Part shown: piece after piece, positions 29,391 through 38,116 of the stretch
Layout: each line of letters begins with the position of its first letter
Position numbering within the stretch: the first letter of the stretch is position 1
Assembly (NCBI GenBank): GCA_016125495.1
Contig: WGLQ01000007.1
Location: 372,001-436,000, forward strand
DNA from: Hyphomicrobiales bacterium
GTDB taxonomy: Bacteria > Pseudomonadota > Alphaproteobacteria > Rhizobiales > RI-29
Direction of reading: 5' to 3'
Length of the DNA stretch: 64,000 bases
Made by a program: the position numbers and the translations under genes
The notes under the pieces: model-generated
The model's database searches: none
What the model was told of the DNA's origin: nothing
What the model saw: the letters and a program-made list of their open reading frames with translations, nothing else

Positions 29391-30044
29391 ATGGCCCTCG
29401 AACTCGACCACATCGTCGTTGCGGCAGCCGACCTCGCGGCGGGCCGCGCCTTCGTCGGCGCGCGGCTCGGCATCGAGGTGCCCGCCGGCGGTCGCCATGC
29501 CCGCATGGGCACCCACAACGCGGTTGCCGCGTTTTCTTCCCCGCCCGACACCTACCTCGAGGTCATCGCGCTCGATCCCGAAGCCGCCCCCCCGCCTCCC
29601 GGTATCGCCCGCTGGTTCTCCTTCGATGATCCCGGCCACCTTGCCCGCCTCTCGGGCGAGGGGCCGCGCCTTTCGCACTGGGTCGTGCGTACGCCCGATA
29701 TCGAGACGACCGTCAGGGCGTCGGGCGGCCTCCTCGGCACACCGATCGCGATGTCGCGCGGCGAGTTGCATTGGCGCATCGCCGTGCGCGCGGACGGGCG
29801 TCTGCTCGAGGATGGTCTCGTTCCGACGGTGATCGAGTGGCCCGAGGGACCCCACCCGTCGCGCCGCATGGCGCCCACCGGCCTCGACTTCCTGGGCCTC
29901 ACCCTCCATCACCCCGAGCCGGATCGCCTCGCCGCTCTCCTGTCGAGCTTCGGCGCCGGCGAACTGGTTGACATTCAGGCAACGACCGGCGTTCCGCGCA
30001 TCGTCGCGCGCCTCGCCCACGGGGATGCCGTCAGCATGCTCTGA
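29391..30044 (+). CDS. VOC family glyoxalase-like protein
   Basis: A 217-aa protein of the glyoxalase-like (Glyoxalase_3 type) VOC family. It begins LELDHIVVAAADLAAG, with the first metal-ligand His at residue 6, and includes DTYLEVIALDP and FLGLTLHHPEPDRL. Substrate unknown. The start at 29391 follows GAGGAGGGCC. It is 13 bp after phaC, so it is probably read from the same transcript, though no functional link to polyester synthesis is known. Confidence 0.85.
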   Translation: MALELDHIVVAAADLAAGRAFVGARLGIEVPAGGRHARMGTHNAVAAFSSPPDTYLEVIALDPEAAPPPPGIARWFSFDDPGHLARLSGEGPRLSHWVVRTPDIETTVRASGGLLGTPIAMSRGELHWRIAVRADGRLLEDGLVPTVIEWPEGPHPSRRMAPTGLDFLGLTLHHPEPDRLAALLSSFGAGELVDIQATTGVPRIVARLAHGDAVSML

Positions 30045-30209
30045 CACCCCCACCCGCCGGCCCGGGTGCCACGCTCCCACTCTTCGATCCGCAATGAAAC
30101 AGGCATTCGATACGGGCTCGCAAGCCCGCCGGCTTCGCCGCGTCCGGGAGCCGCAAGCGCCCCTTTATTGGCGCCCAGGTTGCCAGGGCGGGTGAGAACT
30201 GCTATACGT

Positions 30210-30234
30210 TCATTCGAAGATTGAATGACCATTC
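30210..30234. promoter_or_regulatory. Overlapping inverted repeats upstream of the Rieske oxygenase gene
   Basis: TCATTC (30210-30215) and GAATGA (30223-30228) form one inverted repeat. GAATG-AC-CATTC (30223-30234) forms a second, sharing the middle arm. Repeats of this size and symmetry are typical operators for TetR-like regulators. They lie 75 bp before the start codon of the oxygenase gene. No regulator gene is adjacent. Confidence 0.4.
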
Positions 30235-30309
30235 GGTTGCCATCGACCCCGTTCGAGGCAGCGTTGGCCGCGCGCGTGGCCACCCGGTCCCATCCCGCGA
30301 GTAGACACC

Positions 30310-31527
30310 ATGCCGAGTTCGACCAATGAGCGCCCCACCACGAGCCGGGCCGAAGAAGCACCCCGTTATGGCCTCGCCGCCTGGACGTACCGGAGCGACG
30401 AGTTGCAGGAGCTCGAATACACCAACGTCTTCCTGCGCTCCTGGCAGTTCGTCTGCCACGCGAGCGAGGTTGCCGCGCCCGGCCAGTACGCGACCCTCGA
30501 CATGCTGCGCGACAGCGCCATCGTCGTGCGCGACCGCGCGGGCGAGCTTCGCGCCTTCAAGAACGTCTGCCGGCATCGCGGCACGCGGCTCCTCGATGGC
30601 CGGGGCTCCTGCAAGCATCTGATCCAGTGCCCCTATCACGGCTGGACCTACGACTTCGACGGCCGTCTCGCCGGCGTACCCGAGCGTCCGACGATCCCCG
30701 GTCTCGACCGCGGCAAGCTGGGCCTGCTCGAGATCGAGATCGAGGTCTTCCTCGGCCTCGTCTTCGTGCGTTTCGAGGCCGGTGGCCCGTCCGTCGCCGA
30801 GATGTGGGGCGACTATGGCGACCTGCTGCGGCCCTATCGGATCGAGGACATGGAGCCGGCCGGCGAAACGATGACCGAGGTCTGGAACTGCAATTGGAAG
30901 ACGGCGGTCGAGAACAATCTCGAGAATTACCACATCCCGCTCGGCCACCCAGGCTATGATCGCATGCTCGACAGCGACCTCCTCGGTTTCATGAACGAGG
31001 AAGGCGTGGCCGGCAGCGAGAGTGTGCTCGCCCGCGAGGCCTCCATCTATCCGACCGAGCGCATGTACCAGCACCTGGCGCCGCGCGCCCTCGCCGATCG
31101 CCTCGGTGAAAAGCAGCGCTCGACCTGGACCTTCTTCACCATGCCCCCCAACATGGGCGTCGACGTCTACCCGGACAGTGCCGACATCTTCCAGATTCTG
31201 CCCTTGACGGCCGAGACCTGCATGCTCCGCTATCCGATTTTCAAGCGGCGCGACGAGACGCGCGAGGAGCGCCTCTTGCGTTATCTCAACATGCGCATCA
31301 ACCGTCAGGTTGCCGTAGAGGACAAGGCGCTCTCCGAGCGTGTCCAGGCGGGGCTGGCGACGGCCGGCTACACCCCGGGCCCGCTGTCCGATATCGAATT
31401 GCCGATCTTCGACCTGCACGAGCGCCTGCGCGCGGCGATCCCCGCGATCGGATTGCCCAGCGCCCCGCCACAAGGTGAGCTGGCGGCAACGGGCGGGCAG
31501 CTGGCCCTGCCCGTCGCGGCGGAATAG
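30310..31527 (+). CDS. Rieske-type ring-hydroxylating oxygenase, alpha subunit
   Basis: A 405-aa oxygenase alpha subunit. The Rieske [2Fe-2S] site is CRHRGTRL and CPYHGWTYDFDG (about 87-115). The mononuclear iron site is in NNLENYHIPLGHPG (about 205-218), with the Glu/Asp bridging position and two His. Relatives demethylate quaternary amines (betaine, carnitine, stachydrine) or hydroxylate aromatics, and the sequence does not settle which. No reductase or beta subunit is adjacent, so electrons must come from a protein encoded elsewhere. Confidence 0.92.
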   Translation: MPSSTNERPTTSRAEEAPRYGLAAWTYRSDELQELEYTNVFLRSWQFVCHASEVAAPGQYATLDMLRDSAIVVRDRAGELRAFKNVCRHRGTRLLDGRGSCKHLIQCPYHGWTYDFDGRLAGVPERPTIPGLDRGKLGLLEIEIEVFLGLVFVRFEAGGPSVAEMWGDYGDLLRPYRIEDMEPAGETMTEVWNCNWKTAVENNLENYHIPLGHPGYDRMLDSDLLGFMNEEGVAGSESVLAREASIYPTERMYQHLAPRALADRLGEKQRSTWTFFTMPPNMGVDVYPDSADIFQILPLTAETCMLRYPIFKRRDETREERLLRYLNMRINRQVAVEDKALSERVQAGLATAGYTPGPLSDIELPIFDLHERLRAAIPAIGLPSAPPQGELAATGGQLALPVAAE

Positions 31528-31690
31528 TGATGGAGCGGCGAGACCGACCGGCCGCGCTCCACGAACATCGGCCTCTTGGCGCTCATCGAGCGCCTGGAGG
31601 CGGGCGAGCGCCCTCTGGCGTGGACACCGGCGGCGAAGTCCGTTACTAGCGCCCTGCCGGAGCATGTGGCGCCAATGCGTGCCCGCTGGC

Positions 31691-31765
31691 GGGCGGGTAG
31701 CTCAGTGGTAGAGCATCTGACTTTTAATCAGATGGTCGTGGGTTCGATCCCCACCCCGCTCACCA
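31691..31765 (+). tRNA. tRNA-Lys (anticodon TTT), integration target
   Basis: A 75-base cloverleaf with CCA. The acceptor GGGCGGG pairs with CCCGCTC (one G-U), the D-arm is AGCTCAGTGGTAGAGC, the anticodon loop CTTTTAA reads TTT, and the T-arm GTGGGTTCGATCCCCAC is intact. Its 3' 48 bases are the left copy of the attachment repeat, so the integrated element keeps the tRNA whole. Confidence 0.98.
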
Positions 31766-31769
31766 ATGA
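31718..31769 (+). repeat. attL, left copy of the 52-bp direct repeat
   Basis: The sequence begins TGACTTTTAATCAGATGG and ends CTCACCAATGA. It is identical to 55887-55938. It covers the tRNA-Lys anticodon loop through CCA and four bases beyond. The flanking bases differ on both sides (C versus T before, T versus A after), which sets the exact limits. Confidence 0.97.
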
Positions 31770-32713
31770 TTTCAATGGGTTGACCGATATTGGAGCGTAC
31801 ACGAACACCCCTCTGGCTAACACCGGGCTAACATTTTCCTGCGCAGTTTCGTCGGAATCAGTGGACCGCGCCGCGGCGGGCTAACACGGATGGTCGGCGT
31901 TTAGGCCAAGCGGTGCGCGGCGTCTGCCAGGTGCGGCACTGACGCCCTGCGGACACCCACAGGACCAACCAGTCGGTTGATATAGAGGTCGAGGGCCCCG
32001 AACGAGGCGGTCACGCTCAGAGGTCGCGTGACCACCCCCCGTCATGACGGCGAACGGGGATGACGCATCGGTCAGCCTCGTGACCGGCCTCCGGCGACGA
32101 ATTTCTCGAGAAGCAGGTCACCGAGTCCGCTGATGTTGAGCGGCACCAGCAATTGCACAGCGATCGCGGGTGCCTCGGTGCTGAGACGAGACGATCCAAG
32201 CCCACTGAACAGGGGCCCAACCAGATCGTCCGCGCACGGTGTGATAATTTATCTTACGGAAAGCGAGCCGTCAGGAAGGTTGGCAGGGGGCGCCTGACCA
32301 ACCGTCTCGAACTTGGACCGGCGCCCTGGAAGCGTTGACGCGGACCTGCAATACTGCGACCGGCGATGCGCACTGGGTCGGGTGTTGCGCTTGGGCTGTA
32401 TCCTAGCCCGAGCCGACCTCGGAACACGCCGTCGTTTAGCAACGGTCCAAGCGAAGCGCCGCGTGGCGTGTGACAAGGAGCGGACGTGGGCGAGTGGGAC
32501 TGTTGTGCAGAGCAGCAACGGCGTGATGGGCCAATTCCGGAAACACTTTGGACATGCACAGCGGTGCGAGGGATAGTCAGCAGGGCGTGAGGAGCGGACT
32601 TCAGAGCCTTGGCCATGTATGTACTGATTGCGACACGGTTATTCCGGCTAAGATTGATCGCGGTGGCATAGTTTGATGACTTGAAGGTCTTGCCGGATGA
32701 TCTGCGGGGACGC
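31770..32713. other. Gene-free left end of the element, with arm-type sites
   Basis: About 940 bp without a convincing gene. It contains three copies of a GGGCTAACAC-like unit: 31815-31823, 31824-31834 (followed by ATTTT), and 31878-31889. These match copies beside the integrase gene. The rest shows no recognisable coding or structural signal, and composition becomes more AT-rich from about 32580. Confidence 0.6.
31815..31889 (+). repeat. Integrase arm-type sites, left end
   Basis: GGCTAACACCGGGCTAACAT (31815-31834) is two adjacent copies. A third, GGGCTAACACGG, lies at 31878-31889. The same double unit, GGGCTAACACGGGGCTAACA, is found at 55763-55782 near the integrase start in the same orientation. 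After excision these would flank the core on both sides, the layout of lambda-type arm sites. Confidence 0.7.
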
Positions 32714-33106
32714 ATGAAGAATTTTCTTGGATCAGTCGTTTGGATGTGTTTTTGGGGCGCAGTACTGGGCCTTCCGATTTTGTTGGTTTTGCATGATCTA
32801 ATTCCGGCATCATGGTGGGAAACAGTCGACCGGCCGGTCGTGCTCGAGTGCAAGCACTCAGATGGTGTGCCCAAACTGATCTCTTTCACCCCAAATTTGG
32901 GTAAAATAATCTATGACGGCAGCGAGGTATCTGGGGACGTAAGTAGTGGTGTAGTGCGTTTCGAATTCACAAACGTGGCCGGTGGGCGATGTGAATGGAC
33001 GGTTTCGCGCGTCGACGGCACTGGCCAATCCTCATGTAAAAACAAAGATGGCAAGCATTCATTCCGTTACTTTGAGTGCGATTTAGGCGCGAGGACAAAA
33101 TTCTGA
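32714..33106 (+). CDS. Hypothetical membrane-anchored protein
   Basis: A 130-aa protein with an N-terminal hydrophobic helix (VVWMCFWGAVLGLPILLVL) and a polar C-terminal part with four cysteines that could sit in the periplasm. No family is recognised. The ATG at 32714 is preceded by GGGGA. A TTG 33 bases upstream keeps the frame open. Base composition is lower in GC than the flanking chromosome, consistent with acquired DNA. It stands alone. Confidence 0.5.
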   Translation: MKNFLGSVVWMCFWGAVLGLPILLVLHDLIPASWWETVDRPVVLECKHSDGVPKLISFTPNLGKIIYDGSEVSGDVSSGVVRFEFTNVAGGRCEWTVSRVDGTGQSSCKNKDGKHSFRYFECDLGARTKF

Positions 33107-33547
33107 TTAGAATTTCTTGTCTCGGGAGAGCGCGCCTTTCCATTCACCGTAACGGCAATACCCTCGCTTGCGACTCGCGCCGCGCCGTCAGCAATGTCTC
33201 TTATGTCACAGTCTCGACGTTCGCTGACCGCATGATGCGTCGGGACCGCGAGGTCTGCAAGGGGTCAATCGCGTTGATCCGGTGCACCGATCATGTTGCA
33301 CCCGCTCACAGCCGCTCCTCACGCCCTCCAGATATTCGAGCAGGCGGACAGGCATCCGACGAGGCACTGACACGGATGGTCACTGCACCAGAAATCCGGC
33401 GCCAGCTCGTTTAGCGCCGGCTCGCCTTGTTGGCCGTGCAGTGATCGAGCTGTGGCGGTCCCGATCTGTCTGCCTACGGCGCTATCGCTCCCTCGGTCGA
33501 GCGCACGATGTGAAATGGCGCCGCCGGGGCGGCGCCAGTCTTATGGC
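33107..33547. other. Gene-free stretch before the ArdC gene
   Basis: About 440 bp between convergent genes. I see no supportable gene. The only structure is the hairpin just beyond the ArdC stop. Confidence 0.45.
33516..33537 (-). terminator. Hairpin downstream of the ArdC gene
   Basis: TGGCGCCGCC and GGCGGCGCCA form a 10-bp perfect inverted repeat (9 bp if a 4-base loop is allowed), 10 bases beyond the ArdC stop. Only a short T stretch follows on the minus strand, so termination may be weak or Rho-assisted. Confidence 0.5.
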
Positions 33548-34465
33548 TCACGCCTCACCCTGCCTGCCCTTGAGCCATGCGACGGCCTGGCTCGCCCTGG
33601 CGGCTGCGGTGAAGATGGCGCGGTCGTCGGCCTTCATGAGCCGCAGCCAGTGGGCGAGGTACTGGGCGTGGTCGGGCCGGATGTCCTCGGTGACGCCGAT
33701 CTCGGCGCAGAGGATGGCGGCTCCGATCTCGGCGACGAGTTCTTCCGCGGCATAGGCCTCCTTGCCGAAGCGGCCTGAGAGGTCGCGGTCGCAGCGCGAT
33801 GCATGCGCCGTCGCGTGCGTCAGCTCGTGGAGGAGCGTCGCATAATACCCCTCGTCCCGGCTCATGGTGTCGGTGCCGCAGAAGAGGGCCTCCTCGGGCA
33901 TCTGGATGTGGTCGCTCGCCGGAGCGTAGTAGGCGCGCTCGCCGCCGTGGCGGATTGCGATGCGGCAGGCGGTGATGAAGCGGTCGGCCGCTTCGATCCG
34001 CTCGATCGGGCCGAGAGGCTCGGGTGCTGCCGACGGCCCGAAGCCTTCGACCTCGGCGACATTGAAGACGCGCGAGGCCTTGGCGACACGGCGGACGCGG
34101 GTGCCATCGCCGTCCGTGCCGCCGGCATCATCGGTGTCATCGCCGGCCGCTTCGTACTGCTTGTAGAAGACGACGAGTTCGGAGCGGGCGCCCTTGACGA
34201 CCTGCGCGCCCATTTCGCTCCACTGGCGATAGGTCGCCCAGAGCGGAGAGGAAAACCCGCGCCGTTCGCCGGCGACCCAGAGGTTGACGATGTTGATGCC
34301 GTTGTAGGCGGCGCCGGTCGCGGCGTTCTCCGGGAGCCAGAGCGGGCGACCCGAGCGGCGCCAGGGCATCATGGGCTCGCCGGGGCCGGCCTCGATGGCG
34401 GCAATGAGGTTGGCGGTGATCTCGGCGTGGAGGTCGCGCCGGGGCGTGTTGGCTTGCTTCGACAT
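33548..34465 (-). CDS. ardC: ArdC-like antirestriction protein
   Basis: A 305-aa protein. The N-terminal ssDNA-binding domain shows PWRRSGRPLWLPENAATGAA and YNGINIVNLW (about 34-65). The C-terminal zincin-like metallopeptidase domain has HELTHAT (about 223) and a following GKEAYAAEELVAE. ArdC proteins protect incoming plasmid DNA from restriction during conjugation. The start at 34465 fits the family N-terminus. A much longer open frame upstream is shadow coding. Its presence supports a transferable origin for the element. Confidence 0.92.
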   Translation of the reverse strand: MSKQANTPRRDLHAEITANLIAAIEAGPGEPMMPWRRSGRPLWLPENAATGAAYNGINIVNLWVAGERRGFSSPLWATYRQWSEMGAQVVKGARSELVVFYKQYEAAGDDTDDAGGTDGDGTRVRRVAKASRVFNVAEVEGFGPSAAPEPLGPIERIEAADRFITACRIAIRHGGERAYYAPASDHIQMPEEALFCGTDTMSRDEGYYATLLHELTHATAHASRCDRDLSGRFGKEAYAAEELVAEIGAAILCAEIGVTEDIRPDHAQYLAHWLRLMKADDRAIFTAAARASQAVAWLKGRQGEA

Positions 34466-34831
34466 GTTCGGCTCCTTGGTCTGCGCCCGTCGATGCGCGG
34501 TGGGCGTGACGATACGGAGCCGCGGGGTCCCGAGGGGGCGCGGAACCCGAGCGCAGCGAAGGGCGGCCTGCGGAGCAGAAAGCCGAGGCCGCAGGCCTTG
34601 CAGCGCGCCCGCCCCGCGGCAGACATCGGCACCAATGCCCACCGCCCGAGCGGGCCCTTGGAGGAGCCGGAGGCGGAGCAGCAGCGCCAGGGGATCGGAA
34701 CGGAGGAACTCGCCAAGGGCGCTCGCCCGTAACGGGAACGCAGGAAGGCAGGCAGGGCACGGCGCCGTGGAGCCAGCCAGAAACGGAGAAAAACACTTCC
34801 GCCGCGTCGCGCAATCGGGTATCGTCGAGGG

Positions 34832-34996
34832 ATGACGAAACGCAGAATGCCCGAACGATTTTCCGGAAAGGAACTCTCGGAACGATTGCGCCAGGTGCTC
34901 GATGAACTCGCCACGGTCTGTGACGAGATCATGATCACGCACCTCGACGAGACCGAAGACGAGAGGCCGGCGGAGGACGAACCGAAGCCGCACTGA
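34832..34996 (+). CDS. Small hypothetical protein, 54 aa
   Basis: A short ORF encoding a charged 54-aa protein (starts MTKRRMPERFSGKELSERL, with an acidic C-terminus). Third positions are C/G-biased as in neighbouring genes. CGAGG lies just before the ATG. No family is recognised. It lies opposite the ArdC upstream region, so expression would need its own promoter. Confidence 0.35.
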   Translation: MTKRRMPERFSGKELSERLRQVLDELATVCDEIMITHLDETEDERPAEDEPKPH

Positions 34997-35041
34997 GCCG
35001 AACGGCGCGCGCCATCGTGCCGGATGTGCCGGGCCCGGGGG

Positions 35042-35302
35042 TCAGCGGCGGAGGCCGTACGCGTGCGCGAGCCGGTCGCAGAGATCGGCTGCGACGCCAT
35101 TGAGTTCGGCGATGGCGACCGCTTGCGAGCTGGTCCGATCGGGCGAGAGAGGCCCGCCGTAGCAGGTGAGGACGCCGCCACGGACGTCGTCGAAGCGGTA
35201 GATCAGCCGGATGCCGGTTGCGGGATCGAGGGCATGGATCGGCTGATCGGTCTCTTCGCACGCGGCGATCGCGGCCTCGGTGAAGATGGGACGCGAGCGC
35301 AC
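35042..35302 (-). CDS. Hypothetical protein in the antirestriction region
   Basis: An 86-aa protein with no recognised family, marked by the RPIFTEAAIAACEETDQPIHA and GIRLIYRFDDVRGGV-type stretches. The GTG at 35302 lies 8 bases after the stop of the upstream gene and would be translated by coupling. An ATG at 35347, overlapping that gene, is the alternative. Neither has a clear ribosome binding site, so the start is uncertain. Confidence 0.45.
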   Translation of the reverse strand: MRSRPIFTEAAIAACEETDQPIHALDPATGIRLIYRFDDVRGGVLTCYGGPLSPDRTSSQAVAIAELNGVAADLCDRLAHAYGLRR

Positions 35303-35309
35303 GGGGGAG

Positions 35310-35810
35310 TTATTTCGTGCGGGGAGCGGGGGCACCGCCACTTGCATTTGCGCTTGCATTCGAACCTGAGCCCGTGCCTGCAGCGGCGGAACCGAGGGCC
35401 TTTTCGCGGCGCTGCATGACCTGCTCGGGCGTGGCGCTCGACAGGATGACGCCGGCGGTGGTCTCGACACGCGAGCGGAAGGTCTGGCCGAGGGTATAGC
35501 CCTTCTCGCCCGTCAGCTTCTCGGCATCCGCATTCGTGAAGGGCGAGGCCTCGCGGATGTTGGTTGCCGGCACGAAGCGTTCGGCGCCGACGTTGACGAG
35601 ACCGATGCCCTGGGCACGGACCGCATCGAGGGTCTCGCGCGCGAGCTTGGTCGAGCGGTCGGCGAACTGGATGGCGATGTTGAAGCCGGCGGCCTCCTCG
35701 CCGTAGCGCTCGACGATGCGGGCGCGCTCCACCTCGCCGATCGGGCGCACGAAGCGGATGGTGTCGGTCGGGACGACGGAGCCGGAATTGATTTTTATTG
35801 TTTTATTCAT
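35310..35810 (-). CDS. Hypothetical protein (element backbone)
   Basis: A 166-aa soluble protein with TIRFVRPIGEVERARIVERY near the N-terminus and a low-complexity Gly/Ser/Ala tail. No family recognised. It has a strong Shine-Dalgarno (AAGGAGAAAATC) and a near-consensus promoter (35846-35874), making it one of the best-equipped genes of the element for expression. The following 86-aa gene is probably co-transcribed. Confidence 0.65.
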   Translation of the reverse strand: MNKTIKINSGSVVPTDTIRFVRPIGEVERARIVERYGEEAAGFNIAIQFADRSTKLARETLDAVRAQGIGLVNVGAERFVPATNIREASPFTNADAEKLTGEKGYTLGQTFRSRVETTAGVILSSATPEQVMQRREKALGSAAAGTGSGSNASANASGGAPAPRTK

Positions 35811-35845
35811 TGATTTTCTCCTTAAAATGATTTAGAAAGACGCAT

Positions 35846-35874
35846 TATATATTTATGAAAACCTGATATGTCAA
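35846..35874 (-). promoter_or_regulatory. Sigma-70-like promoter
   Basis: On the minus strand TTGACA (35874-35869) is followed after 17 bases by TATATA (35851-35846), or after 19 bases by TATAAT. The 71-bp divergent region is strongly AT-rich against its surroundings. It should drive the 166-aa gene. Confidence 0.65.
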
Positions 35875-35881
35875 CACAATT

Positions 35882-36208
35882 ATGAGATTCAAAATACCCG
35901 GAGAATTCGAAACAGAAACCCTGCTCGACCTTTCGCAGCGCATCATGGCGGTGCTTCAGGACGCCGGTGTCGAGCGCGTGGCGCAATTGAACGTCTATCT
36001 CTCGATCGTCGGGCGCGATGGCTTGCAGCGGGAGCTGGAGCGCGACGGCGAGCCGATCGATACGCTGACGCTCGACGGCCGCGACCTCGCCTGCCCGTCC
36101 CGCCCGGACCGGCTTACCGTCTCCGATCGCCCGGCGGAAAGCCGCCCTGCGGCACGATCCGAGGCGCGGCGAGCGCCGGCCGCCAAGCGGCAGGGGGAGC
36201 GCCGATGA
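35882..36208 (+). CDS. Hypothetical protein (element backbone)
   Basis: A 108-aa protein. Residues 1-70 look folded (FETETLLDLSQRIMAVLQDAG) and the remaining 35 are Arg/Ala/Pro-rich and probably disordered. No family recognised. The stop overlaps the GIY-YIG gene by 4 bases (ATGA), so the two form a small operon divergent from the 166-aa gene. Confidence 0.6.
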   Translation: MRFKIPGEFETETLLDLSQRIMAVLQDAGVERVAQLNVYLSIVGRDGLQRELERDGEPIDTLTLDGRDLACPSRPDRLTVSDRPAESRPAARSEARRAPAAKRQGERR

Positions 36209-36786
36209 GCTACACGGTCTATGCGATCATCGACCCGCGTTCGCAGCGACCGTTCTATGTGGGCGAAACACGGGCCTTTGCCCGGCGCTGCCGCGAGCAC
36301 CTCGAAGGCACGGACCAGATTTCCGGGCTGGTGATCCGCCAGATCATCGAGAACGGTTTCGTGCCGCACTTCGTCGTGTTGGAGATGCACGCCGACGAGG
36401 AGACGGCGCTCCGGGCTGAGATCTTCTGGATCGAGACGATGCTGGGTCGCGCCATCGCGCTGGTCAACAGCCAGGCATTCTCGGGGTTTCGCGAGCGCTC
36501 CGCCAGGCGTCGGTCAGAGACGTCGAAACTTGAGACCATGCAACGCCTTCGCACGGTTGCGAACGGGCGCACAGCCAAGCGCACTTCGGCCGGCCGGCAG
36601 GCCGCTCTCCCAAGTGCTCGGGGCGCCACGGCCACCCGCCCTGCCCCGGACCACTGGCAGCCCGCCGAACTCAAGCGGCTCGATGGCATGCGGCGCCACG
36701 GCATGGATGCAAAGACGATGGCCAAGATGCTCGGCCGCCCGGTTCGTCAAGTTCGGGCCAGGCTCGCCGAAACCCGCTCCACCTGA
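36205..36786 (+). CDS. GIY-YIG domain protein
   Basis: A 193-aa protein with an N-terminal GIY-YIG nuclease-like domain (YTVYAIIDP, then RPFYVGET, then ARRCREHL, and the Glu-containing EETALRAEIFWIETM; about 3-95). A basic linker follows, then a C-terminal helix-turn-helix-like part (RRHGMDAKTMAKMLGRPVRQ). The combination suggests a site-specific DNA nicking or binding protein. It is translationally coupled to the 108-aa gene before it. Confidence 0.75.
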   Translation: MSYTVYAIIDPRSQRPFYVGETRAFARRCREHLEGTDQISGLVIRQIIENGFVPHFVVLEMHADEETALRAEIFWIETMLGRAIALVNSQAFSGFRERSARRRSETSKLETMQRLRTVANGRTAKRTSAGRQAALPSARGATATRPAPDHWQPAELKRLDGMRRHGMDAKTMAKMLGRPVRQVRARLAETRST

Positions 36787-37234
36787 CGCCGGCCGGGCAG
36801 CCGTCGTCACCATGTCGTCGCGGTGTGACGACCGCCCGCCGCTCCGCCCTCCTCGCCCCGCCGGTTTTCTTGTTCGGCCGCGCCGCAGGCTTTTCTCGTC
36901 CCGGCCGGGCGCGTGACGCGCCATCGCGCGCAGGGGCTGTGAAGGCTGGCGCGTAGGCGCCACCGCAGGCTTGGCCTTGACGGCGCCGAGCACGGTGGCA
37001 CGCTGACGAACCGGGGCGCCCTGCCACTGGAATGCGGGTCCATGGCGCCGGGTGAATTTCCAACCGTTTCCCCTACGGATGGTCGTCGATCGAATTCGCT
37101 GCTTCGCCGAACACGATCCGCACGAATTCATTTCGGGATCAATTACTTCTTGCGCAACCCACTCGATTGTTCTAGGTTTTCTATATTGTTCGCATATTTG
37201 CGATTTCATTCATTTATTTCGAAGGGAGAATTCC
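36787..37234. other. Gene-free stretch before the outer-membrane protein gene
   Basis: About 450 bp with no supportable gene. The last 170 bp are AT-rich (TATATT at 37182) and likely hold the promoter of the beta-barrel gene. Confidence 0.45.
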
Positions 37235-37879
37235 ATGTACAAACTCATTGCAACCACCGCCTGCCTGGCGGTTCTGTCGGACCCGGCCCTTGCCGGGAAC
37301 ATGACGCTCGCGCCCTATATCGGCTTCGATCTGCAGCGCACCACCTACGACTACAACGACAGCTACGACATCGGCGGCGGCCTCGCGCTCGACGGCGATG
37401 CGATCCTCGAGGACAGCCTCGACGGCTTCAACATCCACGTCGGCAACCGCTTCCACGAGAACTTCGGCGTCGAACTGGGCTATTTCCGCACCCGCGAGGA
37501 GGGCAAGGCGATCGCCAGCGGCGCGACCGTCGGGCCCGGCACAGTGGCGACGGCCGACTTCACGACCGACGTCAAGGTCCAGGGCTTCACGCTCGATGCG
37601 TTGGGTCTGATGCCGCTACCCGAGACGGAGAACCGCGTCGCGCTGATCGGCACGGCGGGTCTTTCCTGGAGCAAGGCGGAGGTGACGGCCACCGTCCCGG
37701 GCGTCGGCTCCGGTGACACGGACGAGAGCGAGATCGGCTTTCGGGCCGGCGCGGGCGCCGCGGTCAACCTCTCCGACGAGGTCAGTCTGCGCGGTCTCGT
37801 GCGCTACCAGACGGCCGACTTCGACGGCGTCGCCGACAACGCCTGGACCTATTCGCTCGGCCTCAACTACGCGTTCTAG
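37235..37879 (+). CDS. Outer-membrane beta-barrel protein
   Basis: A 214-aa protein with a signal peptide (MYKLIATTACLAVLSDPALA, cleavage before GN) and a mature part of alternating amphipathic strands. It ends NAWTYSLGLNYAF, whose terminal Phe is typical of outer-membrane porins. The size fits the eight-stranded OmpA-like/OMP_b-brl group. It has GAAGGGAGA before the ATG and its own terminator, so it is monocistronic. Its role on a mobile element may be surface modification or phage-receptor change, which is inference only. Confidence 0.85.
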   Translation: MYKLIATTACLAVLSDPALAGNMTLAPYIGFDLQRTTYDYNDSYDIGGGLALDGDAILEDSLDGFNIHVGNRFHENFGVELGYFRTREEGKAIASGATVGPGTVATADFTTDVKVQGFTLDALGLMPLPETENRVALIGTAGLSWSKAEVTATVPGVGSGDTDESEIGFRAGAGAAVNLSDEVSLRGLVRYQTADFDGVADNAWTYSLGLNYAF

Positions 37880-37901
37880 AGAGAATTCCCCGGGAACCCG
37901 C

Positions 37902-37931
37902 CTCCCCGCCTCCGGGCGGGGAGTTTTTTTT
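37902..37931 (+). terminator. Rho-independent terminator of the beta-barrel gene
   Basis: CTCCCCGCC and GGCGGGGAG form a 9-bp perfect stem with a TCCG loop, followed by eight T residues. Confidence 0.95.
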
Positions 37932-38116
37932 GCGTCAGGTCCGGTGACGAGCTTCGATTCCCGCGCCTGATCGTCACCCGCAAGGGCCGAGACCGGTCGC
38001 CGAGGTCGACATCGCTTGCGCATGTTGAGCTGGCCGGGCTCGGTGCGCCCTCCCGGCCAGGGCGGGCGCATAGAGCAGGTTCCGCCGCCAGGCGGCGGCG
38101 CGCCACACCTGACGAC

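Noticed and set aside
31530-31562. A terminator for the Rieske oxygenase gene
   Set aside because: TGGAGCG and CGCTCCA can pair, but the loop is long and no T-run follows.
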